Source of the DNA: Phytophthora hibernalis
Taxonomy: Eukaryota > Oomycota > Peronosporomycetes > Peronosporales > Peronosporaceae
Assembly: GCA_012656075.1 (NCBI GenBank)
Contig: JAAKBF010000255.1
Span: forward strand, 1 to 64,000
Length of the DNA stretch: 64,000 bases
Direction of reading: 5' to 3'
The translations under genes were made by a program, and so were the position numbers. How positions within the stretch are numbered: position 1 is the first letter of the stretch; the number at the start of each line of letters is the position of its first letter. A model generated the notes under the pieces. That model ran no database searches, was not told the DNA's origin, and was given only the letters and a program-made list of their open reading frames with translations. This document shows, in pieces, positions 1 to 11,840 of the stretch.

Positions 1-1062
1 GCGGTCTTCCTCGACATACTTCTGCATGACCAACCGAAATTGAGCGCCTCTTAATTGACCCAGCTTGTCAGCGTCTACGAAGAAGCTGGTCCTCATCGTA
101 TTCTGTGTCTCCTCGATATGGTGGCCGTGGAATTGGGCATTCGGATGGAAGGTTTCAATAGAGTTCAAACCCTTAAAAGCAATTTGGCGCATCGCCTTCC
201 ACATCGCTTCCTCGGTCGTTCGAAGTCCAAAAGGAACCCTGTGTCGTTGCAAGAGTTCCAGGAACAATCCATTGGTCACGTTGCGCCGACCGTCACTCCT
301 TCGACCAGGACATGGCAACTCATACAGGCCTTTCTCTTTGAAGAGAGCATCCACACCGACGTAAAGTTCATCCGTGTCTTGTAGCATTTCCTCAAAGACT
401 TGTGGATTGTCATCGGGGACACCGAACGACTCCGCTGTGAGTCGCTTCAGCATATTTTCCATCATCTGCACCAACAATAACACGAATTAGAATCGCTCGG
501 CACTCTTACACAGCTCACTGTGACTTACCTCAATCTTCGTTCGCCGTTTGAGTAGACGCCGCAAGTTTTTGCTTCTTGCACTTGAATCTGCAACATCTCG
601 CGTAGTTTTCCGTTCTCTTCCTCCGATTTTTGACGGCGTTCACGTTGTCGAGCCGCGATTTCTTCCCACAGCGATGACTTTCGTAGAACGACCCTCCCCT
701 TTGAATTCGTTTGAGGGTCTGCACTTCAGCGCTGAGGTCTTGGATCTCTTTGAGCGCGCTTTCAACGTGCTGCTTTTGGGAAATGCGACGAGCTTTCGTC
801 GGTTCTTTCGTGATTGCGACTTGTGTGGACTCCTCCAAAGAGGTTGAGCTGGCACCAACTGAGCACTCAATTTCCGGCGTGGACCTAGAAGAATCTTCAC
901 TAATTTTGCATTGGGGCAGCTCGTGTCTCCCTGTAATACGCCGATAGTCGATTGCAATGGCCCCACAAGAACTTCGTCGACTTCACGCTCCTCAGCCAGC
1001 AGATCCGTGGGCAGGTCAAACTGGGACAGGAACGAGTACACGGCGTCGGACTCGTCCTGCAT
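1..1062 (-). CDS. START-like coiled-coil family protein, copy A (3' part cut by window edge)
   Basis: The gene starts at the ATG read from 1062 and runs off the left edge. The N-terminus is acidic (MQDESDAVYSF onward), followed by a Lys/Arg-rich coil (near 840-700) and the family's tryptophan coil (SLWEEIAARQRERRQ, near 670-620). A clean intron lies at 466-528 (donor GTAAGT, acceptor GTGCAG). The next exon carries family marks such as DELYVGVDALF and ends in the window within a YVEEDR motif, which in the other copies lies in the START-like domain. Two single-base shifts (near 835 and 560) both fall in T or A runs; adding one base restores the family frame. No function is proven. I read it as a real gene with consensus errors, oriented away from copy B. 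Confidence 0.75.
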
Positions 1063-1981
1063 GTTGCAGTAAATTGGCAACGCAAAGATCTCTGATCACC
1101 AACGCTGCGAGGTGCTTTCGCTGTCCGTGATCGACTGGGAGCTTACGGCAATGGCGCGATTCGTCTTGAGGCCAACAAGTCGTTGGGACACTTGGCTGAA
1201 TCCAGCCGAGTGCCGCACAGATGGCCGAATCGGCAGAATGATTTGCAGGGGAAGATGCCTGTCGGGCCGATAGGCATCTCCGCCTGCAAATCATTCAGAA
1301 CCAGCGTTACCGGTACCGGTAACCGAAGTAATCACCCCTGCCGTCGACGCCAAAATGCTGCACTACAGGTATTAATATACCAGGCATACATACCACTGGT
1401 GACTTAGAAGTCGACAAGGAAGTTTTCTAAGCTGTACGGTGTTGTTCCGTACTTGAGGCGGGCCACTCGAAATGATCGACTAAAGACACCACCTTCGTCC
1501 TATTGTGGATTAAAGCTGTCGATTACGCCTAGTGCCGCCGTGTCATCATGACGCAAAAAGCGATGCTGGCGTGGAATGCGAACCGAAAATCCAGTCGCGC
1601 CGTCAACGTTCACATTACGTCTCGCGGTGCTACAGTACATGTACAGTGAAGTTGCTGGAGTGCAGCGTCGTCTCTGTCGAGATCTAGTGGAGGATCTGTT
1701 TGAGGCGTTTGTGGCATCACCAAGGCACATCGAACACCTTCGATTGGATTTTCTTCTCGGTCTCCACTTGGTGCTTCGTGTCTCTACCGGTAGCCCCTTT
1801 GGTGATCACCACCATGTCCAGGGCCGAGAAGAATCGGTCTCCTAAGAACTCGGCGCTATTTGCGACTGACAGCTGATAAGACTGGAGCAGGGATAGAAGA
1901 ACACGCTCTTGGGCTTTGCTTTCCCTCCTGGCCTCGTCACAATCGAAAGTGCTGGACTCCGAACGCACGAATAACTATTAT

Positions 1982-3548
1982 ATGAGCGGGCTTACTCCGA
2001 GGACGGGTGACGAGCCCATGGGGCTGCAAGACGTGTTGGCCTTCATCGCCGACTTTGAAATGGAAGAGGGCGGCTCCGGTGCCAACCACGAAGACGACGA
2101 CTGGATGGACGAGGGCGACTCACCAACTGGCCAAGTACAAGCCTCAGACAGAGGTTACGACGCCAACCTGGAAGAACTGTTCACGGGAGGTCGACGACCT
2201 ACTCTCACCGCTACAACACCCAGTAGTATCGGGTCGAGTCAGGCTTTGCTACTGCCTTCCAACGCGATCGGATTGGCGAGTCCTTCGGCTAGCGTTGGTA
2301 GTCATAGTGACAATGCTGGTGCTTCAAAACCCACACGTCGACACCGTGTCAGCCGCAAGGAAGAGCTCGACTACTTGCGATCGAAGGTGACGGAGATGGA
2401 GGACAAATTGAAGCAGCTGAAAGACAATTCGGACGGAGGACAGTCTCCTGCGCCGCCAGCACCTGTAACGCCTGAATCGGAGCAAGCTGCGATGAAGCTG
2501 GAGCAGTCGATTGCACTCTGGAAGAAGATGGCCACTCGACAGAAGAGTCAACGGGATATGGTGGAATCTGAGAATTCAAAACTGCGTGAAAAACTCAAGA
2601 CGCAGGTCCGAATGGCCAAGAGCTTGCAGCGGATTCTTCGGAAGCGTGAACGAGCAGCGGAGCAGGTATGCTGCTATATTATGTGGACATTGTTTCGTGT
2701 ATATATCAACACTAATTGTTGTTAATGTTGCTAGGAGATTACAGCAGATACACCCAAACGCCTCAAACAGCTTCCCCAGGATACTCCTGCAGTTAGTTCG
2801 GCAGGTGAATTCGACAGTTTGGCGAATAGTCTAGACGCGCTCTATAGCTTCACGGATGATCGCGTGTCCCTTTGCCCAACGGTGTCAGGATCGCAGCCAT
2901 TGCAACGAGAACAGGATGCCAAGTACAACGATCTCACTGGTATGTTCCTAGAGTTCATGCAAAGCAAGCTGGTGCCGTTCGATTTGGACGCTGTCAATCG
3001 AGCAACGTGGAGGTTCGTCAGTGAACCCGGCATCAAATTCAACTCATACTTTGAGGAGGTACGCATTCTTTCACCGCAGATTTAATACTGGAAGATTAAC
3101 TCGTTGTGCTGTTTATTAGTCTACTGACACGACTGAGAATATGGTCTTGCGAAAGTTCGGTGTCGAGTTCAAGCAAGACGATCGCATAGCTAAGATGGGC
3201 GGGAAGCAAGCGATTCGTCGGTATGTCGAAGGAGATCGAATAGTGCTCGTGCGGAACTCGGTTATTGATCGAGTGGAATTATCCGGAACGGCTACGGGAG
3301 GCCTCTCGTTCCGAGACGCTGGTTGGTTAGTGATGAAAGACGTGACAGGTCTTGTTCCTGCGTCGGGGCCGATGACGCTGGTCCAATCGTACGCGACGTT
3401 AACCCCCGACGTTAATTTGGATGCACAATGGGAGGTCGGTGCATTGACTGACTTTGTGCTGCAGTCGCGTGAAGACATTGAGATAGGCAACGAAAGTATT
3501 GTGGAGAATTTGCTGCTAGAAGAAGCCTTTAAGCGAGCAATTTCATGA
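1982..3548 (+). CDS. START-like coiled-coil family protein, copy B (intact reference copy)
   Basis: This is the one copy readable without any correction, so it defines the family here. Exons are 1982-2665, 2735-3058 and 3120-3548, joined in phase 0, giving about 478 residues. Order of parts: acidic Ser/Asp-rich N-terminus (1-110); a basic patch leading into a heptad coil (RKEELDYLRSKVTEMEDKL, about 123-145) that resembles a weak bZIP; a second coil with conserved tryptophan (IALWKKMATRQKSQRD) ending in a Lys/Arg-rich stretch; then a C-terminal half with YNDLTGMFLEF, VPFDLDAVNRATWRF, RRYVEGDR and a GWLVMKD motif, matching START-like domains of oomycete proteins. START folds usually bind lipids or hydrophobic ligands; ligand and location are unknown here. 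The in-frame ATG at 1982 was chosen because the acidic N-terminus of the other copies begins there. Confidence 0.85.
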
Positions 3549-4952
3549 ATTCTTCTACACGTATGACGTCTTCGCCAAATGTTAAAGGAGCAGAATCTTG
3601 AGTTAAAGTATCTCAAAAATGAAGTACTACTATTACGGTTCTTCGTAGTATCATAAAATACCACGAAATGCTACAAGAACAGTCAGGCTTGTACTTCCTC
3701 AGCATTCAATTGTTCGTGACGTAAAGGGCTGGTTCGTGAGTAAAAATCGCTTGACGCTTAACTGTTCAGCGACTGTCTGTAAGCTACATGGAGCAACTCG
3801 CTCTTTAGCAAGTAAGCAAGCATCTAAGCGTGTTGTGCATCAAATTTGTACTTCGAAGTGTTAAGTTGATATCATACTGCTGCGCCTGTCAGGATCTTCC
3901 TCCAGCAAAAGGCTCTCGGTCGAAAAGTAATTCGAAGCTAATTCCGTCAGTCGTGGCCTAAAAATTGGTATCGCTTGCTCGGTACTTACATGTGAGCTGC
4001 AGGAATTTGACTGTAGCATATGGAAGGCATATTACAGCACCGGTAGTGTTGTTCTCGCTCACATCGCACTTTTGATGATCCAGAACTTCAACGGGATGAC
4101 ATTCGTTCAATAATCTAAAAATTATTTTCACAATTTTGATAATATAACTGAAAGCGCTCCACCCTTCACGCTATTTGTCATGCTTCACAAAATAGTTGTG
4201 CTTCTGTACTTTTTCGTGACACCTCACTGAGCAAATTTCTCTGGACGAACGCAAAGACAACAGATCTCGGCGAGCTGAAAGGTATTTCGTTCCCAAAGGC
4301 AATATTGAGATCACAATACCTTGATAAAAGTCCAGACTTCTTTTCAAAAAATCGTAAACCACAATTAAAATAGTCAGGGTCCGACTAAATAGATTGAATA
4401 AGCAAAATGCTCCCGGTGCTCACGGACAAACCTAAGCAGCGGTGCGCCAAGTCAAAGCAGCCTGACAACGTTTTTACTTCGGTGGATGGTATTTACCGTG
4501 GTTGTGCTGTTTACATAATATAAGGGTGGTACTTATGGTTTGTTGGATCCATATTTTACAGAACGTCATGGTGATCACGAGAAATAAATACTTACTTCGA
4601 AGTAACACTTCTTAGTAATGCTTGGACATCCTCGATGTATAAACCCCGCAATATCATCTGGAACGTCTATCAACCTCATACATAATGGAGTCACAGCGTG
4701 GGGATTTGTGCTGGCCTATGAAGGTTCATGTACAATGGTTTTTGAGGAGCACCTTTAGGGAAACGTATGACCAATTTGATACATCATGCATACCCCTGCG
4801 TTTCAATTTCTTCACTTTTAGCTTTTAAGTTGCCCTGCAGTCATCCCCTCCACCTTTAGCACGTTATACGCTAATTATGAAAATCGAGAGTCATTTGTAC
4901 AATGTCATTCTTCTTGAACCACAAGCCAGTATGGATAGATGGCGAACGGAAA
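3549..4952. other. AT-rich intergenic stretch, no gene recognised
   Basis: It holds only short open frames without family motifs, splice signals or similarity to other parts of the window. A 63-codon minus frame at 4171-4362 has no supporting feature. Confidence 0.5.
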
Positions 4953-5240
4953 TTATGTCAAAAGGCGTCGCCAGTTAGCGTAGTACCTCGAAGTACTATA
5001 ATCCATGAAATGTGTTGCAGCTTTCAGGACCGCTGGAGGAGAGCCACGTAGGAATGCTGGCTTTTGCTTTGCCATCTCCAGCATGGTGTACCACTTATTG
5101 AAGTACAGTTGCCATGTGCGTCGGCAGACGTGATCACTGGCTCTGATCAAGAAACCGGGATAAGCAAGTTCCTTGGGCTGGCGGTAATCACTGTACAGTA
5201 CGCGTAGTTCAAAACTTCCCTTAAAATGCGTGATGAGATC
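4953..5240 (-). CDS. Orphan exon of an unrecognised gene
   Basis: An uninterrupted minus-strand frame of about 95 residues follows a good 3' splice site (CTTTAG at about 5241-5246) and ends in a stop at 4953. The protein is aromatic-rich with a believable globular composition (for example RTWQLYFNKWYTMLEMAK and YSTSRYYANWRRLLT at its end). I see no upstream exon in the 220 bp before copy C, which is transcribed the other way. It may be the last exon of a gene whose 5' part was lost when this region was rearranged, or a remnant moved here. I do not recognise the family. Confidence 0.35.
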   Translation of the reverse strand, partial: DLITHFKGSFELRVLYSDYRQPKELAYPGFLIRASDHVCRRTWQLYFNKWYTMLEMAKQKPAFLRGSPPAVLKAATHFMDYSTSRYYANWRRLLT

Positions 5241-5464
5241 CTAAAGCGATTATAAAGGGAATTAGATGGTACGAAAGAATAATATTAATTTACCCTGATT
5301 GCTGTAATAAGATATTACAGGGTATTCAAAACTAGAAGTGCAAAAATAGAGGTGTGCTCCACTGACCTATCATAAGACGTTAGCACCCTCCTATCCTAAG
5401 AAAAACGTTAGCATCCCCCTGTTCGCCTCACACCTCATTTAACATTTCTCCAAACGCTGAGTAG

Positions 5465-6980
5465 ATGTCGTACAAGTCGACGAACATGCAAGCCTCGCCC
5501 CGATACGAGACCTCCGAACTCGAGGATCTGTTGCGTTTTGTTGGCAACTTTGAAGATGTCGGAGATAATGGCGGACCCAAGAAACCTGAAGCAACAAGCC
5601 CGAACGAACCGCTCGACCAACCGATGGAAATGTCCGAGTTTGTGTGGTTTGACGACTTGGAGACGCTTTTCAGTGATAAAGGGTCAGACCCCGATTCTTC
5701 CAGCGAGACCGCCCCGAGCTCTCCACGTAGTAGTGCTGAGACCCCGAAAACGTTGACATCGATGCCAGTTTTTCCAGCTTTGAAGAGGACCTCAAATCGA
5801 CCAAGAGTGAGTCGTAAAGAGGAGATTGAATACTTGCGTACTAAAGTGAAAGAGATGGAAACCAAGCTGGAGGAGCTGAAAGAAGCCCAGAGGTCGATCT
5901 GTCGGCGTCTCCCATTGCGCCGTCACCCCCGAAGAACAGCATTCCATTGCTCTGTGGAAGACATTGGCTGACCGACAGAAAAATCAGCGCGAGTCGGTGG
6001 AAGTGGAGAATATCAAATTGCGAGAGAAGCTCAAGACACAAGTTCGGATGGCAAAAAGTCTTCATAGGATCCTCTGCAAGCGGGGGAGGGATGATGACCT
6101 GGTACAAAAACCTACAAACTATTGCCTCAAATATTGGATCTCCGCTGACATATCCTCTGTGTGCTATTTAGTCTGATACAGCACCTCCAAAGCGATTAAG
6201 GTCGCTTGTGCAAGGCGAGAACAGTACCGCCGCTTTTTTGAAATGCTGCCGTGTCTAGACGAACTCTATGCCCGAGCAACCAGAGATATTCCTAACTCCA
6301 TAGTTGCATCGATGTCAACTCCGGTTGTTCGCATGAGAGACGTCAAATACAACGACGTTGCCGGGATGTTTCTCGAATTTCAAGATAGCAAGATGTTGCC
6401 GTTCGATATGCACACGGCGAGTCGAGCAATGTGGCGATTTTTACCGAGACTGGTCGCAAGTACAACAACTACATCGAGGAGGTACGCAAAAAACTATGTA
6501 AGAAACTTGATACGTTGGCGAAGACTAACCTTTGGGTGCTAATTTCTCCAGTATGTCGAGATGAGGGACAATACAATGCTGCGCAGGTTTGGAGTCGAGA
6601 TCAAGCACGGGAGTGGGGCTGTCGTGTTGTTTGGAAGGCAAGTCATTCGCCGTCACGTGGAAAGTGACCGAGTAGTTTTCGTTCGCCACTCGGTCGTCGA
6701 TGAAGTCCAAATGTCAGGATCAACAACCAGTGGCCTCACATTTTGCGAATCGGGGTGGTACGTGATGAAGAATTCTACCGACATCCTTGGCACTGGGGCG
6801 GCTACCGTTACTCAAGCGTGTTCGACAATGTCCCCAGACATCGACCTGAACTCCCAATGGAAAGTCGGACTGCTAACAGATTTCGTGCTGCAGTCACGGG
6901 AAGACGTTGAAGTGGGGAATGACACTATCATCGATAACCTGCTACTGGAGGAGGCAGCAAAGCAGGCGATAATTTCGTAG
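5465..6980 (+). CDS. START-like coiled-coil family protein, copy C
   Basis: It is the closest relative of copy B, sharing RKEEIEYLRTKVKEMETKLE, LREKLKTQVRMAKSLHRIL and the C-terminal REDVEVGNDTIIDNLLLEEA pattern. Exons are 5465-6101, 6172-6481 and 6552-6980, with introns at the same positions as in B. Four single-base shifts are seen, in C runs near 5890 and 5932 and T runs near 6238 and 6440. Each is cured by one extra base in the run, and the cured frame follows copy B, so the breaks look like base-calling losses rather than decay. B and C are head-to-tail and likely a tandem duplication. Confidence 0.8.
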
Positions 6981-7768
6981 ATATTGAGAAAAATATCCTT
7001 TCAGCATTATATGTACTTACTACCACATACTTAAAGTATGTAGTAGTAGTACCGATCGTCAATGATGTCCTGTAAATACCTGGATACCACAGGATACCGT
7101 ACTTGCTTCAGTAACACCTTTTCTTTCATCATACACCAGTTTACCAGTTTGCATCGTGAGGTGATGCCCTATAGCGAGGCTCCGATGAAGTAAAGATTGA
7201 GTTAGATACTTGAAGTTGACAATGTGATGAGCAGAAGCGTTCTGGCAGCCTCGCCCGACCTGTTCGATGATCGAGTTTATCTTACAACCACCGGTAACGT
7301 TAGCTCGAGGTTTATGGCAACGTGAATGAATTCGATGCAACCGAGAACACATCGCGAGTTGAATATGCTGGAGAAACTCGTTCAATATGGAGTAACTGCG
7401 ACTGACAATGCATTACTTCAGAAAAACTGAAGGTGCTCAGCTGGGTCGCAGCAAACCAACAGGAAGAAGTGCGTTCTTGGTCGACATCACGTTCTGTGTT
7501 TGCTTTGTCATGGAAACTGATGGTCGCTCCGATTAGGTTCCGCGGCGTACGAGTTGGCAAGCAACAAGGAACAACGACTGTACGCTAGCTAAGCTTTGGC
7601 TTTCCCCAGTCTTACTTGTGACTTGAGGACACCATACGGCTTGGCCTGGAAACGGTTCCTGAAAAATGTGTCGACTTTTCATCGAACCAGAGTACCGAAG
7701 CCTGTCCTGAGAATTAAAAATGAAGACGAATTGTATATGATCTTGTAACATCTCAATACTTACTTTGC
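6981..7768. other. Intergenic stretch between copies C and D
   Basis: Two overlapping minus-strand open frames (7059-7385, 7312-7560) have mixed composition and no motif I recognise. They may be remnants of an older gene but cannot be supported. Nothing else was seen. Confidence 0.4.
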
Positions 7769-9124
7769 TCAGCCCCTCCGCATCGCTTCTTCAATAAGAG
7801 CATCCTCCACAGCCTGGTGAATTCCATCAAGATTCTCTAGAAATGAGCTTGTCACGATGTCCGTGAGTAGCATCAGTTCTTCTTGACTGCGAGGCATCAC
7901 CTCGGGCAGCTCGGTCCTCACTTGCACGCAAGTCTGGATGATCGTCGAGTCCAAAGAGTTTTCAACACCACCGTCACTTGGACTGCGTTCAACCAGCGTC
8001 CACCCCGTATCTCGATGACGCATACTCTGTGCGGCACTCATCGTCCCCTCGACTTTGGTCTCGCAGGCCCACGCGAACACGACCCTAGTTTCTTCCACGT
8101 AGCGTTTAACTGCGAACCAGGCTTCCTTCACCACCTGATGCTTGTTATGTTGCACTGTAAACGCCATCTTGGCAGACAAAGTGTCCTCGGTTCCGTCAAT
8201 TAGCTGCATACCCAAAAACATACCGTCAGTGCCCAATTCACCAAACCGACCCATAAAATACTCGATGAACCCACCGAATAATGACCATCTCGGAGCTTGA
8301 GCTGTGGCTGAGCCATGCACTTCCAGAACTGCGTCGCAGTCGCGTGCAGCTCGAAAGGCACCACTTTGGTGGACAAAAACTCCATAAACATGCCGTTCCA
8401 CCCATCAGGCTTCACCTGCACATGTTCACCGTCGACCTTAAGTTGCGCATGCCTGTTCTGGCCGAAAACAACTTCCATCTCTTTATACTGCGCGTCCAAT
8501 TTGGCCAGAATCCGGTCGAAAATGGCGCTCTCAGCTTCATACTCGACACGTACGCGTTTCTCTCGTTGGCCCAAGCTCCCGACTCCTACAACAAAGTACC
8601 CAAATTTCATAAAATGGGTCACTACAGTACAACCTCCAAAGAACCCAAAACCTCGCCCAAACCTCCAGCGCCGAGCGTTTGCGTAGGAGCTTCTCGAGGT
8701 TCTGCACAATGGACAATTGGCCCTGCACATGGCCACGTAGCTTGTCGTTCTCTCTCTGGGCGCGTTGTTTGCCCTCCAATTGGCGTCTGGCTGTGCGTCT
8801 CCAGACTGAGACCTTGTCTCCTGTAGGCGCCTTCTCCTGCGTCTGGAGCTCCTGATGTTGGAGCTGTGTCAACTGCTGCTCTAACTCCACAGCCTTGAGG
8901 CGCAGGTAGTCCAGCTCGTCCTTGCGGCGCTTACGACGCGGCGGAGCATGTTTTTGGGTACTTTCGCTGGAAATGGGCTCGTTTGGGCTTGTAATTGGGT
9001 CCTTTTCGCTTTCTGCCACCAGCTCCAGGGGTTCGGGGAACAATAGAATTGGGTCAAAATCGAGCGGATTTAGGTCCAATTCGTCTGGTACCAGAAGCTC
9101 GTCCAGCGTCGGGATGTCGTCCAT
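7769..9124 (-). CDS. START-like coiled-coil family protein, copy D
   Basis: The start is placed at the ATG read from 9124 (MDDIPTLDELL), matching the short acidic N-termini of the family; the frame is open further upstream but without family sequence. A basic patch RRKRRKDELDYLR leads the first coil; the second carries WRRTARRQLEGKQRAQREN. Introns are about 8586-8662 and 8204-8274 (donor GTGGGT, acceptor TATGCAG). The C-terminal domain has GMFMEFLSTKVVPFELHA, KRYVEETRVVFAW and DTGWTLVER. The first intron uses a GTTTGG donor and its joining phase is unclear, so one base may be missing there. The stop lies at 7769. Of the minus-strand copies this is one of the least damaged. Confidence 0.8.
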
Positions 9125-9348
9125 TTTGGGCGAATTGCGAAGTGAGCGATTCGTAACGGCGGATGACTGGGAGTTTGTAACCAACACTTGCTTTTTGTAT
9201 GTGGTGGCAGTGCACTTCAACATGATATCTCGTCTCAACTCAAATGCCCAACAAACACCAGCAATGAGTGATACATGTAAATTACGCCATGCTGCTATCA
9301 GCACGTGAGTCTCTTTGGCTATCTACTCGTTAGCACACGGACAAACAC

Positions 9349-10307
9349 CTACAGCATCTTGGACTTGAGCTCGGCAAAGGCCTTGAGAGGTTCGTCACCT
9401 TCGGGATCCACCACGTCGACGGTTTTTCCTTGGCGCGGGCCTCGCGCATGCGGTGCCAGATGGCCGTGGCGCGTTTGCGCTCCGTGATGAGCCCGAAGAC
9501 GGCGAAGATGTCGATGAGCAGCTTGGTCGGGTTGAACTGCAGGAACTCGCCCTCGCCAGTCGAGTAGTCGTACGGGAACTTGTGGTGCCAGTTGTGCCAG
9601 CCCTCGCCCAGCGCCAAGACGGACACGAGCCAGTTGTCACGCGGACAAATGGTGCTGTCGTACTCGGCCGAGCCGTAGAAGTGCGTGGCGCTGTTCACGA
9701 GCCACGTCGCGTGCAGGTCCAGCACGTAGCGCAGGAAGCCGCATACGAAGAGCGCGTTGAACCAGCTCTCGCCGGTGAAGTGCATGGTCACGAGCATGGG
9801 GAACACGAAGCACATGAAGAGGTTGCCCCACGGGTTGAGCTTCTCCTGCAGTACGACGGTCCAATCGGCCCACAGGTCGTCGTAGTTGAGACCTTCACCG
9901 GCCTTGACAACCTTGGGGTCCTTCTTGACCAGTAACCAGCCCATGTGCGCGAAGAAGAAACCGCGTCCTGAGTTGTGCGGGTCGGCACTTGTATCTGAGT
10001 ACTTGTGGTGCACGCGGTGGTCGCGACTCCAATGAAAGATGGTGCCCTGGTTAGCCATGGAGTTGCACAGCATGAGCAGGAAGCGCACGAGGCCGCACGC
10101 CTTGTAGCTGCGGTGCGCCCACAGACGATGCGCGCCCATGGTGATGCCTAGGCCGTTGAGCACGTAGAGGCCGAACAGCCACCAGTACGTGTTGGTCTGG
10201 CACTCGGGCAGACACGAGAAGCCCACGACGGCGGCGATGTGTACGAGTCCGAGGTAGTAGACCATCGGCCAGTTGGCGTTGCGGAAGTTCTCGCCCCAGT
10301 TCACCAT
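9349..10307 (-). CDS. Acyl-CoA (stearoyl-type, delta-9) fatty acid desaturase
   Basis: This membrane di-iron enzyme would introduce a double bond into a saturated acyl-CoA in the ER membrane, using electrons from cytochrome b5. The three histidine boxes are visible in order: HRLWAH, HRVHH and HNWHH, with hydrophobic membrane segments between them and the usual WHNWHHKFPYDY context. I prefer the ATG at 10307 (MVNWGENFRN), although an in-frame ATG exists at 10364. Near 9427 a run of five A should be six: with one base added, the tail ends at the stop at 9349-9351 in a frame with normal acidic composition. It is intronless, GC-rich at third positions, and unrelated to the flanking family. Substrate specificity is inferred from the family only. 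Confidence 0.9.
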
Positions 10308-11840
10308 TGTCGGAGGAGGCTGGAGGATGGTTGGCAAGTGCGTACGAGGACGGGAATTGGACAATGAGCTTCCGGGGCGTAGAGCTTTTCACGGGTGGAT
10401 GGTGCTGAGCTTGATACGCTACCACCGGTCGGTGTCACGACTACAGCGTACGTGTGTCATCCTCAGCACTATTTAACGCCGGAGATGTATGGGATCCACC
10501 GGTGCTTTTGGTGGTGCATGTCTTTGGCTCATTCAATGAGCCAATGAGTCATTGTGCTTTTCATTACTTGGCTGCATGGCCAAGCAGCAGTGACGCTCGG
10601 GCGGAAACCGCCATGATGTCAGGGCTCAAGGTGGTGGCCGCCAAGGGCGTAAAGCGTCGAAAGGGGCGCCACTTATGCTATGTCACGGCCGTCGAGTGGT
10701 GCTGCTTCAGTAATTTGTATGTGGCCTGCTACATGTACCCGGGAAGCCTGGACAAAATGGGGCCTCGTGTCTCTCTATCCGCGCCGTGCAGAGCATTGAT
10801 GCTCGAAAAGCTGTCGGTACAGAGTCAATCAGGTACAGGGAAGCGAAGACTGCGCGTGTTGAACAGCAAATGTTGTACGTCGCTATTCCTGTGGTAGCGC
10901 CCGATTCCTGCGGTGTGGCCATGACCGCCCGAACTCTTCGGTTCTATGCCGTGTCAATGGCGGTTTGCATAAGCGGCTTACAGTTGTAGGATACTTTGTG
11001 GTCGCGCGTCCTACAAACCTTCGGGACGCTGCAGTGGTGCTCGATATTTCGGTGGTGTTCTGGGTAGGCAACGGCAACGAAAGTATGATAACGTACAGAT
11101 TGAAATGCAGCAAGCCGTACCGGGCGGAGGCGACGACGATCAGGCAGTCTCCATACTCAACGAATTGACTGCCCTGCTTGGTCGGCACCACCGCGATTTG
11201 AATGCTCCTCATCTCAAATGCCCCTACCGAGGATACGCCGCCTTTAAAGTGCGGGACAGCGTAGACCTTTCTGCGTTAAACTGTTTGTTCGTCGTCGCGA
11301 CATTGGTGAGCCGATCACTTCACGCCCCTACAACTCGAACGGCAATCAACGTAGCGGAATGCCATCCGGGTGCATGAGAGCCATTCTGTTGCACCGTCGG
11401 GTCTTATCGACGGCTGGTGGGACGGGATCGGTATCCGCCATGCGTGACTTTGTCAGTGTGAGGAATCAATCGCCACGACCACTACATGGCCGGGTTGGTT
11501 GCCGGAGCCAGCCAACACGCAAGTCCTCGTAGGCAAATGGCTCCCATCGACCAGCGCTCCACAAATACAGTAGTAAAACATCTCGTCTGCTGCATTTCAC
11601 ACAGAAATGAAGATCAAAAGTCTCCATTTCCGCCTATTAGTAGAATTGCACCAAAGCGAGTTGAATTTCTATCATCCCCACTCTTTTCAGGTCGCAGCCC
11701 TCCTCAACTTCAACCCAACCTCCTATCCAACCCCTACCCTCGTTTCTATCACCCTCTCCAGTCCGCAATAACAAGTCTCTGATACGCACAGTGCAGCATC
11801 AAACACTATTCAAAACTCCACTCAACCTATTATTCTAAGC
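10308..11840. other. Intergenic and promoter-sized stretch
   Basis: No protein with family support was found. The plus-strand frame at 10454-10897 is antisense-like in composition. The pyrimidine-rich, CT-laden 11,640-11,820 segment directly upstream of copy E looks like an oomycete promoter and 5' leader, but no defined motif was proven. Confidence 0.4.

Noticed and set aside
3116..3664. 182-codon minus-strand frame
   Set aside because: It overlaps the third exon of copy B, whose splice sites and family motifs are clear.
9453..9935. 160-codon plus-strand frame opposite the desaturase
   Set aside because: It is fully antisense to a gene with clear histidine boxes; high GC at third positions leaves the opposite strand open.
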